Of a stretch of DNA of 35,384 nt, positions 10,875-20,829 are shown piece by piece. Position 1 is the first letter of the stretch. Each line of letters opens with the position of its first letter. The DNA comes from Nannocystineae bacterium (GTDB lineage: Bacteria; Myxococcota_A; Polyangia; Haliangiales; Haliangiaceae), in the NCBI GenBank assembly GCA_007133195.1, contig SLNH01000376.1, forward strand, positions 1 through 35,384. Direction: 5' to 3'. Under the pieces are notes generated by a model. It saw nothing but the letters and a program-made list of their open reading frames with translations, had not been told where the DNA came from and ran no database searches. Both the position numbers and the translations under genes were made by a program.

Positions 10875-11180
10875 TTATCCTCGCAGTGAGCTCGCGCGAT
10901 CTGCGTCGATGGTGCGGCTTTGCGCGTGAAAGCGGAGCATGAGCGCGAGCGCCACCGAGACCTGGGCCGCCGCCGCCGCGAGTACGAAGAAAAACACCAC
11001 CTGGCCGTCCGCCTGGCCGAGGCTCGCCGACACGCCGACGAAGGCCACGCCGCCGGCCACGAACATGACTTCGATCGAGGCGAGCATGAACAAGAGGCTG
11101 CGGCGCGCGAGAAGCCCCGCGGCGCCAACGCCGAACAGGATCGACGCGAACGTGAGAACCTCGGGGAGGCCGAGGGTCAT
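10875..11180 (-). CDS. nuoK: NADH-quinone oxidoreductase subunit K
   Basis: Small three-helix membrane subunit of complex I carrying the half-channel glutamates. It is 101 aa (E. coli 100). IEVMFVAG holds the conserved TM2 glutamate, and an ALALMLRFH segment closes TM3. The ATG at 11180 overlaps the nuoJ stop by 4 nt (ATGA). It ends 2 nt before the nuoL GTG start. Confidence 0.95.
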   Translation of the reverse strand: MTLGLPEVLTFASILFGVGAAGLLARRSLLFMLASIEVMFVAGGVAFVGVSASLGQADGQVVFFFVLAAAAAQVSVALALMLRFHAQSRTIDADRASSLRG

Positions 11181-11683
11181 CGCTGTTCCTCCGTCGCTGC
11201 GTCGTCGCGCCGGGCCAGATGATGGGTGGCGATGAGTCCGGCGAACAGGAGCAGCCCGGCGAGGAGCACGCCGGCGATGTAGGGGCCAAACAGCGCCGAG
11301 GCCACGGTCACGATCGGCACCGGCTCCTCGACGGCGCCGCTCGCGGGGCGCGACGCCGCGATGAGCAGCCAGGCGAGCGCCGCGGCGAGCAGCGCCGGCC
11401 CCAAAAACGCGCGCCACGACAGCCGCGTGCGCTCCGCTGCGACGGCCGGCGCGGACAGCCCGGCCACCATCACGGCGAATAGGAATAACACGACGATCGC
11501 GCCGGCGTAGACGATCACGTGGAACGCCGCCACGAGGGGAGCCCCGACCGCGAGGAACACCACGCCCACGGCGACGAGCGCGAGGGCCAGAAACAAAAGG
11601 CCGTGGATGGGGTGGGCCCGCGAGATGCCCACCGCGGCGGCGGCCAGGGCGAGCGCGGAGGCGATGTAGAAGGTGACGACCAC
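11177..11683 (-). CDS. nuoJ: NADH-quinone oxidoreductase subunit J
   Basis: Five-helix membrane subunit of complex I, 168 aa. VIVYAGAIVVLFLFAVMV is the signature of the TM3 region, whose pi-bulge changes between active and inactive states. The start is GTG at 11683, 10 nt after nuoI. No strong Shine-Dalgarno is seen, so it may depend on coupling with nuoI. It overlaps nuoK by 4 nt. Confidence 0.94.
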   Translation of the reverse strand: MVVTFYIASALALAAAAVGISRAHPIHGLLFLALALVAVGVVFLAVGAPLVAAFHVIVYAGAIVVLFLFAVMVAGLSAPAVAAERTRLSWRAFLGPALLAAALAWLLIAASRPASGAVEEPVPIVTVASALFGPYIAGVLLAGLLLFAGLIATHHLARRDDAATEEQR

Positions 11684-11693
11684 GGCGAGGTTC

Positions 11694-12209
11694 TCAGGGG
11701 AGCAAACTTCGGATGTCCACCGGCGGCTCTTCTTCGCGGCTCTCGCCCGGGTCCTTCACGCCGACCGAGACGCCGGCCTCGCGGTAGAAGTTGTAGTGCG
11801 GATACTTCCCGGGACCTTCGATGAGAAGGTGTTCCTTTTCGTAGACGAGCTTGTCGCGGCGGTACTCGCTCATCTCGTAGTCGGGGATGAGCTGGATCGC
11901 ATACGTGGGGCAGGCCTCCTCGCACAGCCCGCAGTAGATGCACCTCGAAAAGTTGATGCGGAACCAGTCCGGATAGCGCCGGCCCTGGTCGTCCTCCGTG
12001 GCCTGCAGGGCGATGCAGTCTACGGGGCAGGACACGGCGCACAGGTAACAGGCGACGCAGCGCTCGCCGCCGTCCGGGTCGCGCGCGAGCACGATCCGCC
12101 CGCGCCAGCGCGGGGGCAAAGGCGCCTTCTCTTCCGGATAGCGGTAGGTTTCGCGCTTGCGAAACATGTGCTGGAGCACGACCCACAGTGAGCGGAGCAC
12201 AAAGACCAT
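11694..12209 (-). CDS. nuoI: NADH-quinone oxidoreductase subunit I (2x[4Fe-4S])
   Basis: Peripheral-arm ferredoxin-like subunit carrying clusters N6a and N6b, which relay electrons to N2 in NuoB. It is 171 aa. The first cluster motif is C51-x2-C54-x2-C57-x3-C61P; the second is C90-x2-C93-x2-C96-x3-C100[17 protein letters not shown] before the clusters is the usual N-terminal pattern. The ATG at 12209 is preceded by GGAG 9 nt upstream, and the 24-bp gap to nuoH is one of the few real spacers in the operon. Confidence 0.96.
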   Translation of the reverse strand: MVFVLRSLWVVLQHMFRKRETYRYPEEKAPLPPRWRGRIVLARDPDGGERCVACYLCAVSCPVDCIALQATEDDQGRRYPDWFRINFSRCIYCGLCEEACPTYAIQLIPDYEMSEYRRDKLVYEKEHLLIEGPGKYPHYNFYREAGVSVGVKDPGESREEEPPVDIRSLLP

Positions 12210-12233
12210 GGCGGGTTCTCCGAAGCTGGCCCG

Positions 12234-13184
12234 TCAGGGCAGCGCCACGACGGCGCCGGTGACGAGGAGATTGATGAGCGTGATCGGAAGCAGAATCTTC
12301 CAGCCCCAGGCCATGAGCTGATCGAATCGGGGCCGGGGCATCGCCGCGCGGAACAGCACGAACACGGCGATGAGCACGAGCGTCTTGAGCAAGAACCACA
12401 CGAGGGGCGGCAAAAGGGGCCCGTGCCAGCCGCCCAGAAAGAAGGTGGTGATGAGCGCCGAGATCGTGATGATCCCGATGTACTCGCCGACGAAAAACAA
12501 GCCGAAGCTCATGCCGGAGTACTCGGTGTGAAAGCCGGCGATGAGCTCGGTTTCGGACTCGGGGAGATCGAACGGGAGGCGGCGCGTCTCGGCGAGCCCG
12601 GCGATCAAGAACACGACGAAGCCTAAAAATTGCGGGACCACGTACCAGAGGTCGGCCTGGGCGCGGACGATCTCCGCGAGGCTGAACGAGCCGGCCAGGA
12701 CCACGACGCCGGCCAGGCTAAGGCCCATGAACACTTCGTAAGACAGCATCTGGGCGGCGGCGCGCAGACCGCCGAGGAGCGAGTACTTGCTGTTCGAGGC
12801 CCAGCCGCCGAGGATGACGCTGTAGGCGCCGAGCGACGCCATCGCGAGGAAAAACAAAAGCCCCACGTTCCACTCCGCCACCACGCCGATACCCGGCGCC
12901 ACGGGAACCACGGCCAGCGACAGAAGGGCGGTCGCGAAGATCACGGCCGGAGCGATGAGAAACACGCTCCGATCGGCGAACGGCGGACTCCAGTCCTCTT
13001 TGAACAGGAGCTTGATCGCGTCGGCGAGGGGTTGAAGGATGCCAAAGGGGCCGACGCGGTTTGGTCCGTAGCGGTCCTGCCACAGCCCGAGGAGCCGTCT
13101 TTCGACCCAAATGAGGCCGGCGGCGAGGGACAGGGCGCCGCCCATGATCATGATGATCACGACAATTTGGCCGCCGGTCGTCAT
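12234..13184 (-). CDS. nuoH: NADH-quinone oxidoreductase subunit H
   Basis: Membrane subunit that, with NuoB and NuoD, forms the quinone-binding site and the first proton path. It is 316 aa (E. coli 325). Signatures are [19 protein letters not shown] and [12 protein letters not shown] near the N-terminus, and [20 protein letters not shown], the conserved acidic loop. GLFFVGEYI follows. The ATG at 13184 overlaps the nuoG stop by 4 nt. Open frame extends far upstream inside nuoG but is out of phase with it and is not the gene. Confidence 0.96.
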   Translation of the reverse strand: MTTGGQIVVIIMIMGGALSLAAGLIWVERRLLGLWQDRYGPNRVGPFGILQPLADAIKLLFKEDWSPPFADRSVFLIAPAVIFATALLSLAVVPVAPGIGVVAEWNVGLLFFLAMASLGAYSVILGGWASNSKYSLLGGLRAAAQMLSYEVFMGLSLAGVVVLAGSFSLAEIVRAQADLWYVVPQFLGFVVFLIAGLAETRRLPFDLPESETELIAGFHTEYSGMSFGLFFVGEYIGIITISALITTFFLGGWHGPLLPPLVWFLLKTLVLIAVFVLFRAAMPRPRFDQLMAWGWKILLPITLINLLVTGAVVALP

Positions 13185-15886
13185 GACCCGGTGATGAGCT
13201 CGCCAGCGAACGAGAGGGCGACGGGGATGTCTTCGAGGCCGAGCGGGATCCCCGCGGTCCCCTGGGCGCGCCCGGGCTCCAGGCGCACGGATAGCCGTGC
13301 GGACGCGCCGCGCGCGCGCACGCTCACGACGTCGTCGTCGGCCAGGCCCAAAGATGCCGCGTCGCGGGGATTGAGCTCGAGGAAGGCGCGCGGGGCGAGC
13401 GCCGCGATCCCGGGCGCGAGCGCGGACAGTTCCTCGGAGCCGAACGCGGCCACAACCGGCGTTGGTGCGAGCTCGGGCGACGGGGCAGAGAGCGCGACAT
13501 CCCGGTACGCAAACGGCTCGCCGGCGGGCTCGATGAGGCGCACGCCTGGATCGCCGCCCCGCAAAGGCCCGTCGATCTCCTCCTGAAAGCGCGTAAGCGC
13601 CTGCGGTGAGCTCCAGCCCGGGGCCCAGAACGTCGTTTCGATCTTCCCGGGGGGCAACACGGGTGAGCCCTCCATGGAAAACTCCAGCGGCGAGTCGTTG
13701 TCGCGCGGGGGCGTGGGCTCGAGGACGTTCAGGTGGAGCTTGGCCGCGGCGCGGCCACTGTAGCGGTGCGGGGCGCGCGCGACCTTGGCGCCGCCGAGCC
13801 GAAAATCCGCCGACAGCTGCGCGTCCGGAAGCCGGGCGAGCGCGGGGTGGTCGCGGGCGGCGGCCTCCGCGATCGCCTCGGCGCCGGTCCAGCTGTCGGC
13901 TTCGTCGTAGCCGGCCAACATCATGGCTTCGCGGAGCCACCGCCACGATTCGCGGATCGGTTCGTCCGGCGAGAACACAGCCATTTGGCGCTGCGCGCGG
14001 CCCTCGCTGTTTACCAGGTGGCCGTGACCTTCGGCGAAGGTCGCCGCGGGCAAAACGACGTCCGCGCGCGCCGCCGTGGGGTGTGCGATGTGATCGAGGA
14101 CCACGGCGTGGCGAACCTGGCCGAGGAACCGCTCGGCGGGCCCCGGGCCGGCGATGCGGTCCAAGTCGCTCTCGAGGATGATGGCCGCGTCCACCTCGCC
14201 CCGCTCGGCGGCGGCGAGCGCCTCGTCGAGCGGCGCGCCACCGAGCAGGGAGAGCCCCGCGCTGTTGGCCCAAGGGAGCGCGTAGGCTAGCTCCGCGGCT
14301 CGGTCGTCTTCACGGGCGGCCGAGGTGGCCCACGCGAGGTTGGCGGCTGCGTTTATCACCGCCTCGCTCGCGGTTCCGCTGCCCGCGACGACGAGCGGGC
14401 GCTCGGCGACGGTGAGCGCCCGCGCGATCTCCTCGATCCCCGCGCGGTCCATCTCGTCACCCGCCAGCGCCGGCACCTGTGGATCCAGCGCGCGGGCGAT
14501 GGCCTGGCCGGCGGCGGCGATCGCGCGCGGCGTTTTCCGGTACACGCGGGTCGCGAGGTCGTCGAGCTTGGTGGGCGCGGGGGACAGCAGAAACACCGGG
14601 CCCCGCGCGCTCTGCACGGACTCGCGGATCGCGGCGTCGTGCCACGGCGGGATGCCCTGACGCTCCGCGACGCTCCGCGGGATGGCGAGCGCGGCCTGGC
14701 GAATGGCGAGCGCCATCATCGGCGCGGACTGCGTGAGGTCTTCGCCGAGCACGACGACGGCGTCACACCGCTCGATCTCGCGGAGCGCGGGGCTGCGCGA
14801 GGGGCCCTCGCGCAGCGCGTCCAGCGCGGCCAGGCTCGAGCGGTGCTCTTCCGCGCACGCCGCGTGAAAGAAGCCGTCTGCGCCGACGAGCCGCTGAAGG
14901 GCGTAGTTCGACTCGATCGTGGCCCGGGGGGAGCCCACGCCGATGACGCGGCGGGAAGATGTCAGAATCTTGGCCACCCTGGTCACCGCCGCCTGTACGC
15001 TGAGCTCCTCGGCCTGGTTTTGTTCGCCGCGGGGCGCGAGCGGGACGCGGATGCGTCGGTCGCTGCTCTCGAACTCGTAGCCGTAGCGGCCGCGATCGCA
15101 CAAAAAGTAACCGTTGACCGCGCCGTGATAGCGGGCCCGGACGCGCCGCAGCGCGCCGTAGCGCTCGCCCGGATTGATGTTGCAGCCGACGCCGCAGTGG
15201 GTGCAGATCGAGGGAGCGGTCTGCAGATCCCACTTGCGGGTGTAGTGGCGCGCCTGCGTTTTGTCGGTGAACACCCCGGTGGGGCAGATCTCCACGAGGT
15301 TTCCCGCGAACTCGCTCTCGAGGGGACCGTCTTGGTAGCGGCCGAAGTAGATGCGATCCCGCGTGCCCATGGCTTGAAGGTCGTGGCCGCCCGCATATTC
15401 GCGATAAAATCGCACGCAGCGATAGCACTGGATGCAGCGGTTCATCTCGTGCCCGATGAGCGGGCCCAAGTCTTGGCTGATGTACGTCCGCTTGGGTAGG
15501 CGGGAGCGCCGGTAGGTGTGCCCGGCCATCACGGTCATGTCTTGCAGGTGGCACTCGCCGCCCTCGTCGCACACTGGGCAGTCGTGGGGGTGGCTGACCA
15601 TGAGCCACTCGATCACGCTCTTGCGGAGCGTCGCGGCGCTCGCGTGATCGATCGACACGCGCGCGCCCTCGGCCGCCGGCGTCATGCAGGCCATCACCAC
15701 CTGGCCCTGGTGGTCGTCCTCGCCCCGAAACTGGGTGATCGCGCACTGGCGGCACGCGCCGATCGACCCGAGCGCCGGGTGCCAGCAGAAGTAGGGCAGA
15801 TCGAAGCCGAGCTCGAGGATCACCGCGAGGAGGTTTCGCGACGGATCGGCTTCGTAGCTCACCCCGTCGATCCAAATCGTCGCCAT
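13181..15886 (-). CDS. nuoG: NADH-quinone oxidoreductase subunit G
   Basis: Large iron-sulfur subunit of the NADH module, 901 aa (E. coli 908). The N-terminal [2Fe-2S] domain uses C34, C45, C48 and C67. The His-Cys cluster N5 uses H99, C103, C106 and C112 ([14 protein letters not shown]). The next [4Fe-4S] uses C151, C154, C157 and C201. An extra cluster of N7 type is supported by C228-x2-C231-x3-C235 and C263. The rest is a degenerate molybdopterin-oxidoreductase domain, with [23 protein letters not shown]-like text split across about 650-670. The ATG at 15886 has GGAGG 7 nt upstream and sits 2 nt after the nuoF stop. It overlaps nuoH by 4 nt. Confidence 0.96.
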   Translation of the reverse strand: MATIWIDGVSYEADPSRNLLAVILELGFDLPYFCWHPALGSIGACRQCAITQFRGEDDHQGQVVMACMTPAAEGARVSIDHASAATLRKSVIEWLMVSHPHDCPVCDEGGECHLQDMTVMAGHTYRRSRLPKRTYISQDLGPLIGHEMNRCIQCYRCVRFYREYAGGHDLQAMGTRDRIYFGRYQDGPLESEFAGNLVEICPTGVFTDKTQARHYTRKWDLQTAPSICTHCGVGCNINPGERYGALRRVRARYHGAVNGYFLCDRGRYGYEFESSDRRIRVPLAPRGEQNQAEELSVQAAVTRVAKILTSSRRVIGVGSPRATIESNYALQRLVGADGFFHAACAEEHRSSLAALDALREGPSRSPALREIERCDAVVVLGEDLTQSAPMMALAIRQAALAIPRSVAERQGIPPWHDAAIRESVQSARGPVFLLSPAPTKLDDLATRVYRKTPRAIAAAGQAIARALDPQVPALAGDEMDRAGIEEIARALTVAERPLVVAGSGTASEAVINAAANLAWATSAAREDDRAAELAYALPWANSAGLSLLGGAPLDEALAAAERGEVDAAIILESDLDRIAGPGPAERFLGQVRHAVVLDHIAHPTAARADVVLPAATFAEGHGHLVNSEGRAQRQMAVFSPDEPIRESWRWLREAMMLAGYDEADSWTGAEAIAEAAARDHPALARLPDAQLSADFRLGGAKVARAPHRYSGRAAAKLHLNVLEPTPPRDNDSPLEFSMEGSPVLPPGKIETTFWAPGWSSPQALTRFQEEIDGPLRGGDPGVRLIEPAGEPFAYRDVALSAPSPELAPTPVVAAFGSEELSALAPGIAALAPRAFLELNPRDAASLGLADDDVVSVRARGASARLSVRLEPGRAQGTAGIPLGLEDIPVALSFAGELITGS

Positions 15887-15888
15887 GA

Positions 15889-17172
15889 TCAGGCCTCCGC
15901 GCGGAAGGGGCAGCGGCCTTCGCGGACGTGGCGCTCGAAGTCGTCGCCGAAAAGCGATAGGGCGCTGGCGAGCGGCGCGCTCGCCCCGGGCGCGAGCGCA
16001 CAAAACGTCACGCCCGGCGCGAGGAGCTTTGCGTGGTGACGGAGCAGCTCGATGTCCTCGTAGCGCCCGCGTCCCTCCTCCAGCCTACGCAAGACGCCCG
16101 CGGTCCAAGGCAGGCCCTCGCGACACGGCGTGCAAAACCCGCACGACTCCATGGCGAAGAAGGCCTCGAGGTTGTGAACCATGCCCACCGGGCACGTGCC
16201 GTCGTCCATGACGATGAGCGTGCCGGTGCCGAGCCGGCTGCCGGCGGTGGCCACGGGATCGAAATCGAGGGGCAAATCCCAATGCTCGCGCGTGAGAAAC
16301 TCGGTCGATGCCCCGCCGGGCAGCGTGGCGCGAAACCGCGCGCCGCTCGTCATCCCGCCGGCGTGCTCGTCGATGATTTCGCCGAGGGGCGTTCCGATGG
16401 GTAGCTCCCACACGCCGGGTTGCCTGAGCTTTCCGCTCGCGGCGTATAGCTTGGTGCCCGCGCCGCCGTTTGCGCCGAGCTCGCGAAACCAGTCCGGCCC
16501 GTGAAAAACGATGTGCCGCACGGCGCAGATCGTCTCGATGTTGTTGACGACGGTCGGCTTGCCCCAAAGACCCGAGGCCTGCGGATACGGCGGCTTGTGG
16601 CGGGGGGTGGCGCGCTTCCCCTCGAGCGCGTTTAAAAGGCCGGTCTCCTCCCCGCACATGTAGCGCCCGGCGCTCACGTGGATGTGGACGTCGAAGGCGT
16701 GGCCCGAGCCGAAGATGTCGTGTCCCAAAAAGCCCGCTTCGCGCGCCTCGGCGATCGCGCGAGACAGGCGCGCGTAGGCGAGCCTGTAGGCCCAGCGCAA
16801 AAAGATGTAGCCGACCTCGGCGCCGATGGCGTAGCCGCTCAAGATCATGGACTCGATGAGCCCGTGCGGATCGCCCTCGAGGAGGTAGCGATCCTTGAAC
16901 GCGCCCGGCTCCATCTCGTCGGCGTTGGCGACGAAGTATTTCGGCCGCGGGGCGTCGTCTCCCATGGGGACGAAGCTCCACTTTGCGCCCGTGGGAAAGC
17001 CCGCGCCCCCGCGCCCGCGCAGGCCGGAACGCTTCACCAGATCGACGACGTCACCGGGTGCCGTTCGGCCGACGGTGAGCTCGGCGGCGCGGTATCCGCC
17101 GGTTCGCCGGTACTGCGAAAGGTCGAGCGGAGGCTCCTTCGGGCGAATGGTATGGGTGAGCGGCGTTTTCAT
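15889..17172 (-). CDS. nuoF: NADH-quinone oxidoreductase subunit F (NADH/FMN/[4Fe-4S])
   Basis: Binds NADH and FMN and starts electron transfer through cluster N3. It is 427 aa. GLRGRGGAGFPTGAKW (about 50-65) is the FMN-binding glycine-rich stretch, and ADEMEPGAFKDR and GAGRYMCGEETGL-like SAGRYMCGEETGL are nucleotide-site motifs. The N3 ligands are C344, C347, C350 (ESCGFCTPC) and C391. Two starts abut: GTG at 17175 and ATG at 17172. I take the ATG because it forms the TGATG coupling with the nuoE stop seen elsewhere in this operon; the other adds one residue. Confidence 0.95.
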   Translation of the reverse strand: MKTPLTHTIRPKEPPLDLSQYRRTGGYRAAELTVGRTAPGDVVDLVKRSGLRGRGGAGFPTGAKWSFVPMGDDAPRPKYFVANADEMEPGAFKDRYLLEGDPHGLIESMILSGYAIGAEVGYIFLRWAYRLAYARLSRAIAEAREAGFLGHDIFGSGHAFDVHIHVSAGRYMCGEETGLLNALEGKRATPRHKPPYPQASGLWGKPTVVNNIETICAVRHIVFHGPDWFRELGANGGAGTKLYAASGKLRQPGVWELPIGTPLGEIIDEHAGGMTSGARFRATLPGGASTEFLTREHWDLPLDFDPVATAGSRLGTGTLIVMDDGTCPVGMVHNLEAFFAMESCGFCTPCREGLPWTAGVLRRLEEGRGRYEDIELLRHHAKLLAPGVTFCALAPGASAPLASALSLFGDDFERHVREGRCPFRAEA

Positions 17173-17642
17173 CACGGATAGCGGCGCAAGAGCTCGCTTA
17201 CGTCTGCGGGCTGCACGGGGCCGTGCAGATCCTCGTCGATCATGAGCGCGGGGCCTCGGTCACACGCGCCGAGGCACTGCATCGGAAGCGCGGTGAATCG
17301 GTCGTCGCGCGTCACCTCGCCGAAAGCCGCGCCGAGGCTATCCTCGAGCGCTTGCTTGACGGCCTCATTGCCGAGGATCCAGCAGCTCACGCTATCGCAG
17401 ACCAAAACGACGTGACGGCCGACCGGCTTGCGGAACAGGAGATTGTAAAAGCTCGCGATGGCCTCGAGCTCGTGTTTGCTCAAGTCCAAATACTCGGCCA
17501 CGGCGCCCAGGGCGTCGTCGTCGATCCACCGGCGGTGGCGTTGCACGGTTTTGAGCGCCTCGATGCTCGCCGACCGAGCGTCGGGGAGGATCGCGATCTC
17601 GGCGTCGATCTCGGCGCGTTCAGCGGAGCTCAGCGCAGCCAT
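17172..17642 (-). CDS. nuoE: NADH-quinone oxidoreductase subunit E ([2Fe-2S])
   Basis: Thioredoxin-fold subunit with cluster N1a, partner of NuoF. It is 156 aa. The ligands follow the family pattern: C82-x4-C87 (VCDSVSC) and C123-x3-C127 (MQCLGAC). The N-terminal helical part shows the usual YLDLSKHELEAIASFY. The ATG at 17642 overlaps the nuoCD stop by one base (TGATG), and its stop overlaps nuoF in the same way. Confidence 0.95.
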   Translation of the reverse strand: MAALSSAERAEIDAEIAILPDARSASIEALKTVQRHRRWIDDDALGAVAEYLDLSKHELEAIASFYNLLFRKPVGRHVVLVCDSVSCWILGNEAVKQALEDSLGAAFGEVTRDDRFTALPMQCLGACDRGPALMIDEDLHGPVQPADVSELLRRYP

Positions 17643-19393
17643 CAGCGATCCACGTCGGCGAGCACGTAATCCATGCTGCCGAGAATGGTGAGCAGGTCCG
17701 GGATCATGAGCCCCCGCGACATCGCGGGCAGCATCTGCATGTGCGGGAACGACGGGGAGCGAATGCGCAGCCGGTAGGGGTGCGTCCCGCCGTCGCTGAC
17801 CAGGTAGTAGGCGTTGGCGCCCTTGCTGCCCTCCACGGTGACGGCAGCCTGCCCTTCGGGAATCACGGGGCCCCAGCTCACGGCGAGGAAGTGATGGATG
17901 AGCGTCTCGATGTCGTGCATCGTCCGCTCCTTGCGGGGCGGCGTCGTGAGCGGGTGCGACGACTTGTAGGGTCCCGGCGGCATGTGGTCAACGCATTGGC
18001 GGATGATGCGGAGGCTCTGACGCATCTCTTCGATGCGCACCTCTGCGCGAGCGTAGGCGTCGCCGGCGCTCGCGGTCGGGATCTCGAAGTCGAGCTGCTC
18101 GTAACCGCCGTAGGGCCGCTGCCGGCGCCAGTCCCACGCCATGCCGCACGCTCGCAGGCCGGGACCGGTCACGCCCCACGAGATGGCCTCGTTGCGCGTG
18201 TACGCCCCGATTCCCCGGGTGCGCGCGCGAAAGAGCTTGTTTTTCATCACCAGCTTGTCGTACTCGCGAAGGCGCCTCGGGAGCTCGGCCAACAGCGTCT
18301 GCACTTTGTTCTCCCAGCCGCGCGGGAGGTCTTGCGCGACGCCGCCGATGCGAAACCAGTTGGGGTGCATGCGATCGCCGCAGATCTCTTCCACGATCTC
18401 GAGGACCTGTTCGCGGTCCCGAAACATGTAGAACACCGGGGAAAGCGCGCCCACGTCCTGGGCGAACGTGCCGTACCACACGAGGTGGCTCGAGATCCGA
18501 AACAGCTCACACAGAAGGATGCGGATCATCTTGGCGCGGTCGGTGACCGGAATGCCGCCGAGCGCCTCGACCGCCATCACGTACGGCAGGTTGTTGAGCA
18601 CGCCGCCCAAATAATCGACGCGGTCGGTATACGGGATGTAGGTGTGCCAAGACTGGCGCTCGCCCATCTTCTCGGCGCCGCGGTGGTGAAAGCCGATGTC
18701 GGGTACGGCATCGACGATCTCTTCGCCGTCGAGCTGGAGAACCACGCGCAGCACGCCGTGTGTTCCCGGATGCTGGGGACCTACGTTGAGGAACAGATAG
18801 TCGACCCCGTTGGCCGAGCGCTCGAGTCCCCAGTCCTCGGGAATGAACTGCATCGCCTCGAGCTCGGCCTGCGCGTCTTCCTCGGTGAGCTCGTCGGGCC
18901 CGAGCTCCGTGGCGCGAGCGGGGTGATCCTTGCGCAGCGGGTGCCCCGGCCAGGTCGGCGGCATGAGGATGCGGCGTAGCCCGGGGTGGCCGTCGAATCG
19001 GATGCCGAACATGTCCCAGACCTCCCGCTCGTACCAGTTGGCGTTTTGCCAGAGCGGGCAGGCCGTTTGCAGCGACGGCCAAGGGCCGAGAAGCGGGACG
19101 ATGATGCGGACGTCGGCGTTTCGCGAAAACGACGTGAGGTGGTACACGACGCGGAAGTCGGGCCCCCCGTCGCGTTCGCTGCGCGGCCGCTCGTCGATGG
19201 CCGTGAGGTCGAACAGCATCTCGTAGGGCCGCCCAATCCCCTGGCGCAACCAGTTCAGGATCGCCGGTGCGCGATCGGCAGGGACCTCGCAGGTGGGCAG
19301 TCCTTCGCGAGAGGAGATCGGCGCGACCACGTCTTCGCCGAACTGGGCGCGGAGCTCGTCGATGGGGGGCGCGAGGTTGGGCGAGCTCATCAT
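17642..19393 (-). CDS. nuoCD: Fused NADH-quinone oxidoreductase subunits C and D
   Basis: One 583-aa protein joins NuoC (about residues 1-180) and NuoD (about 200-583), as in E. coli (about 600 aa). NuoC text includes [18 protein letters not shown], then [19 protein letters not shown]. The linker is acidic and Glu-rich. NuoD begins at [16 protein letters not shown], the quinone-site His loop, followed by [14 protein letters not shown] and [10 protein letters not shown]. The C-terminus is [21 protein letters not shown]-like. There is no stop or frameshift at the junction. ATG at 19393 or 19390; the GAGGC just upstream favours neither strongly. It lies 46 bp downstream of nuoB. Confidence 0.96.
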   Translation of the reverse strand: MMSSPNLAPPIDELRAQFGEDVVAPISSREGLPTCEVPADRAPAILNWLRQGIGRPYEMLFDLTAIDERPRSERDGGPDFRVVYHLTSFSRNADVRIIVPLLGPWPSLQTACPLWQNANWYEREVWDMFGIRFDGHPGLRRILMPPTWPGHPLRKDHPARATELGPDELTEEDAQAELEAMQFIPEDWGLERSANGVDYLFLNVGPQHPGTHGVLRVVLQLDGEEIVDAVPDIGFHHRGAEKMGERQSWHTYIPYTDRVDYLGGVLNNLPYVMAVEALGGIPVTDRAKMIRILLCELFRISSHLVWYGTFAQDVGALSPVFYMFRDREQVLEIVEEICGDRMHPNWFRIGGVAQDLPRGWENKVQTLLAELPRRLREYDKLVMKNKLFRARTRGIGAYTRNEAISWGVTGPGLRACGMAWDWRRQRPYGGYEQLDFEIPTASAGDAYARAEVRIEEMRQSLRIIRQCVDHMPPGPYKSSHPLTTPPRKERTMHDIETLIHHFLAVSWGPVIPEGQAAVTVEGSKGANAYYLVSDGGTHPYRLRIRSPSFPHMQMLPAMSRGLMIPDLLTILGSMDYVLADVDR

Positions 19394-19424
19394 GCCTCGT
19401 TGCGCGTCGTCGTTTACACTTCGT

Positions 19425-19449
19425 CACTATACGTCGCCACTATACGTCG
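19425..19449. repeat. 13-bp tandem repeat across the nuoB stop codon
   Basis: CACTATACGTCG occurs at 19425-19436 and again at 19438-19449 (period 13). The nuoB TAG stop (19442-19440) lies inside the second copy, so the duplication sits at the nuoB/nuoCD border. It may be a slippage product that enlarged the spacer. Confidence 0.7.
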
Positions 19450-20093
19450 TCAGGGGTGCGCAGCACCGTGAGCCGACGGCGGTCATCCTGGCGCTCGTCG
19501 CGCTGGGTGGGCAGCTCGGGCCGCTCCACGGGGCCGCCGACCGTTTGCACGAGCGGCCGCCGTTCGGTGCCGACGGCTTCTCGCAAAAGCAGCAGGCCCT
19601 CCATCAGCGCGTCGGGGCGCGGCGGGCAACCCGGCACGTAGACATCTACTGGAAGAAAGCTATCGACGCCCTGGACGACGCTGTAGATGTCGTACATGCC
19701 TCCCGAGTTGGCGCACGATCCCATGGAAATCACCCACCGGGGAGCCATCATCTGGTCGTAGAGGCGCTTGATGGAGGGAGCCATTTTTTTGAACACGGTG
19801 CCGGCGACGATCATGACGTCGGCCTCGCGGGGCGTTCCTCGGATGACTTCGGCGCCGAAACGGCTGATGTCGTATTTCGGTGTGATGCTCGTGGCCATCT
19901 CCACGTAACAGCAGGACAGTCCGAAGTTGAACGGCCACAAGGAGTTCTTGCGGCCCCAGGCCACGAGCTTCTCGAGGGTCGAGAGCGCGACGAGCTTCCC
20001 CGTCGCCTGATCGATTCGCGGGTCGCGGCGAACCACGGCGTCGTGGCGAGCGTTGCGCCTGCTCTCAGTGGGGCTGGTGATCCACCATTTCAT
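19440..20093 (-). CDS. nuoB: NADH-quinone oxidoreductase subunit B (cluster N2)
   Basis: Carries [4Fe-4S] cluster N2, the electron donor to quinone. I read 217 aa from the ATG at 20093, because GAGGAGG stands 6 nt before it and KWWITSP begins the likely N-terminus. An ATG 39 nt further upstream would add 13 residues without a ribosome-binding site. The N2 ligands are the tandem C61-C62 (GLSCCYVEM), C127 ([12 protein letters not shown]) and C156 ([12 protein letters not shown]). About 40 residues follow the usual end of the conserved core and are polar and charged. A 139-bp gap separates it from nuoA. Confidence 0.95.
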   Translation of the reverse strand: MKWWITSPTESRRNARHDAVVRRDPRIDQATGKLVALSTLEKLVAWGRKNSLWPFNFGLSCCYVEMATSITPKYDISRFGAEVIRGTPREADVMIVAGTVFKKMAPSIKRLYDQMMAPRWVISMGSCANSGGMYDIYSVVQGVDSFLPVDVYVPGCPPRPDALMEGLLLLREAVGTERRPLVQTVGGPVERPELPTQRDERQDDRRRLTVLRTPDDV

Positions 20094-20099
20094 CGCGGG

Positions 20100-20106
20100 C
20101 CTCCTC
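20100..20106 (-). promoter_or_regulatory. Shine-Dalgarno that fixes the nuoB start
   Basis: GAGGAGG on the minus strand, with a 6-nt spacer to the ATG at 20093. It lies inside the longer open frame, so it argues for the internal ATG as the true start. Confidence 0.65.
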
Positions 20107-20232
20107 GTCTCGGAAATCAGCCGGTTTTGCATCTTCGGCTCCGTCGCGGTCTATCGCGCGGAGGAGCCTCGCCGGCGTGATGCGATCGTCTTGCTCTGTA
20201 TGGGCCGTTGCGAATTGCGCGCGCGGCTCGCG

Positions 20233-20631
20233 CTAGTGTGAGGGGAGGGATTCGCGTTGCTGGCGCGCGAGCCGGGCGGAGGTGCCCCACAAGAGCGCGC
20301 CTTCGCGGTGCTCGTAGTACAGCGCCACCAGCAGGATGACGATGAACACCACGGCCCCCGCGAACCCGGGCGCGCCGAGCTCGCGCGCGGCCACGGCCCA
20401 CGTGAGCAGAAAGACGATCTCGATGTCGAAGATCACGAAGAACATCGCGACCATGAAAAACTGGATGGATAGCGGACCGCGCGCGCTTCCCGTGGGAATC
20501 ATCCCGGCTTCGTAGGGCGTATCCGCGCTGCGATCGCGGAGCTTTTCCCCAAGCCAGTGAGACAGCCCGAGCAAGGCGCCGGCAAGGACGATGACGAACA
20601 GGGCGTAGAGCGCGAGGGGCCAAAGACTCAT
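20233..20631 (-). CDS. nuoA: NADH-quinone oxidoreductase subunit A
   Basis: First gene of the nuo operon: a three-helix membrane subunit, 132 aa. DTPYEAGMIPTGSAR is the family's conserved first loop (usually Y-E-[SC]-G), followed by FFMVAMFFVIFDIEIVFLL, which carries the conserved Asp/Glu of TM2. The third helix is FAGAVVFIVILLVALYYEHREG. The ATG at 20631 is preceded by GATGGTAACGC, without a clear Shine-Dalgarno. It is divergent from the biotin carboxylase gene across 198 bp that probably hold both promoters. Confidence 0.95.
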   Translation of the reverse strand: MSLWPLALYALFVIVLAGALLGLSHWLGEKLRDRSADTPYEAGMIPTGSARGPLSIQFFMVAMFFVIFDIEIVFLLTWAVAARELGAPGFAGAVVFIVILLVALYYEHREGALLWGTSARLARQQRESLPSH

Positions 20632-20811
20632 GCGTTACCATCGGCCGCTGGCGCGTCGCGCTCACGGGGCGGCGCGCCTGTGCGGGGCCGAACAGGTGCA
20701 CCCGCCGTGCCGGCTTATCGGCGGACGTGGGGCGGTTTCGCGGCGGCCTCGCTCGGGCGAAGGCGCCACGATGTGTCGCTCGCGCCGCTCGCTCCCGCGT
20801 GCGCGTCGTCT

Positions 20812-20821
20812 GTGGTAGCGT
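20812..20821 (+). promoter_or_regulatory. Extended -10-like element of the biotin carboxylase gene
   Basis: GTGGTAGCGT contains TG-N-TAGCGT, an extended -10 pattern (3 of 6 bases of the hexamer), ending 8 nt before the ATG at 20830. No -35 is evident. The distance would place transcription start at about the ATG itself. Confidence 0.3.
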
Positions 20822-20829
20822 CGCGGCGA

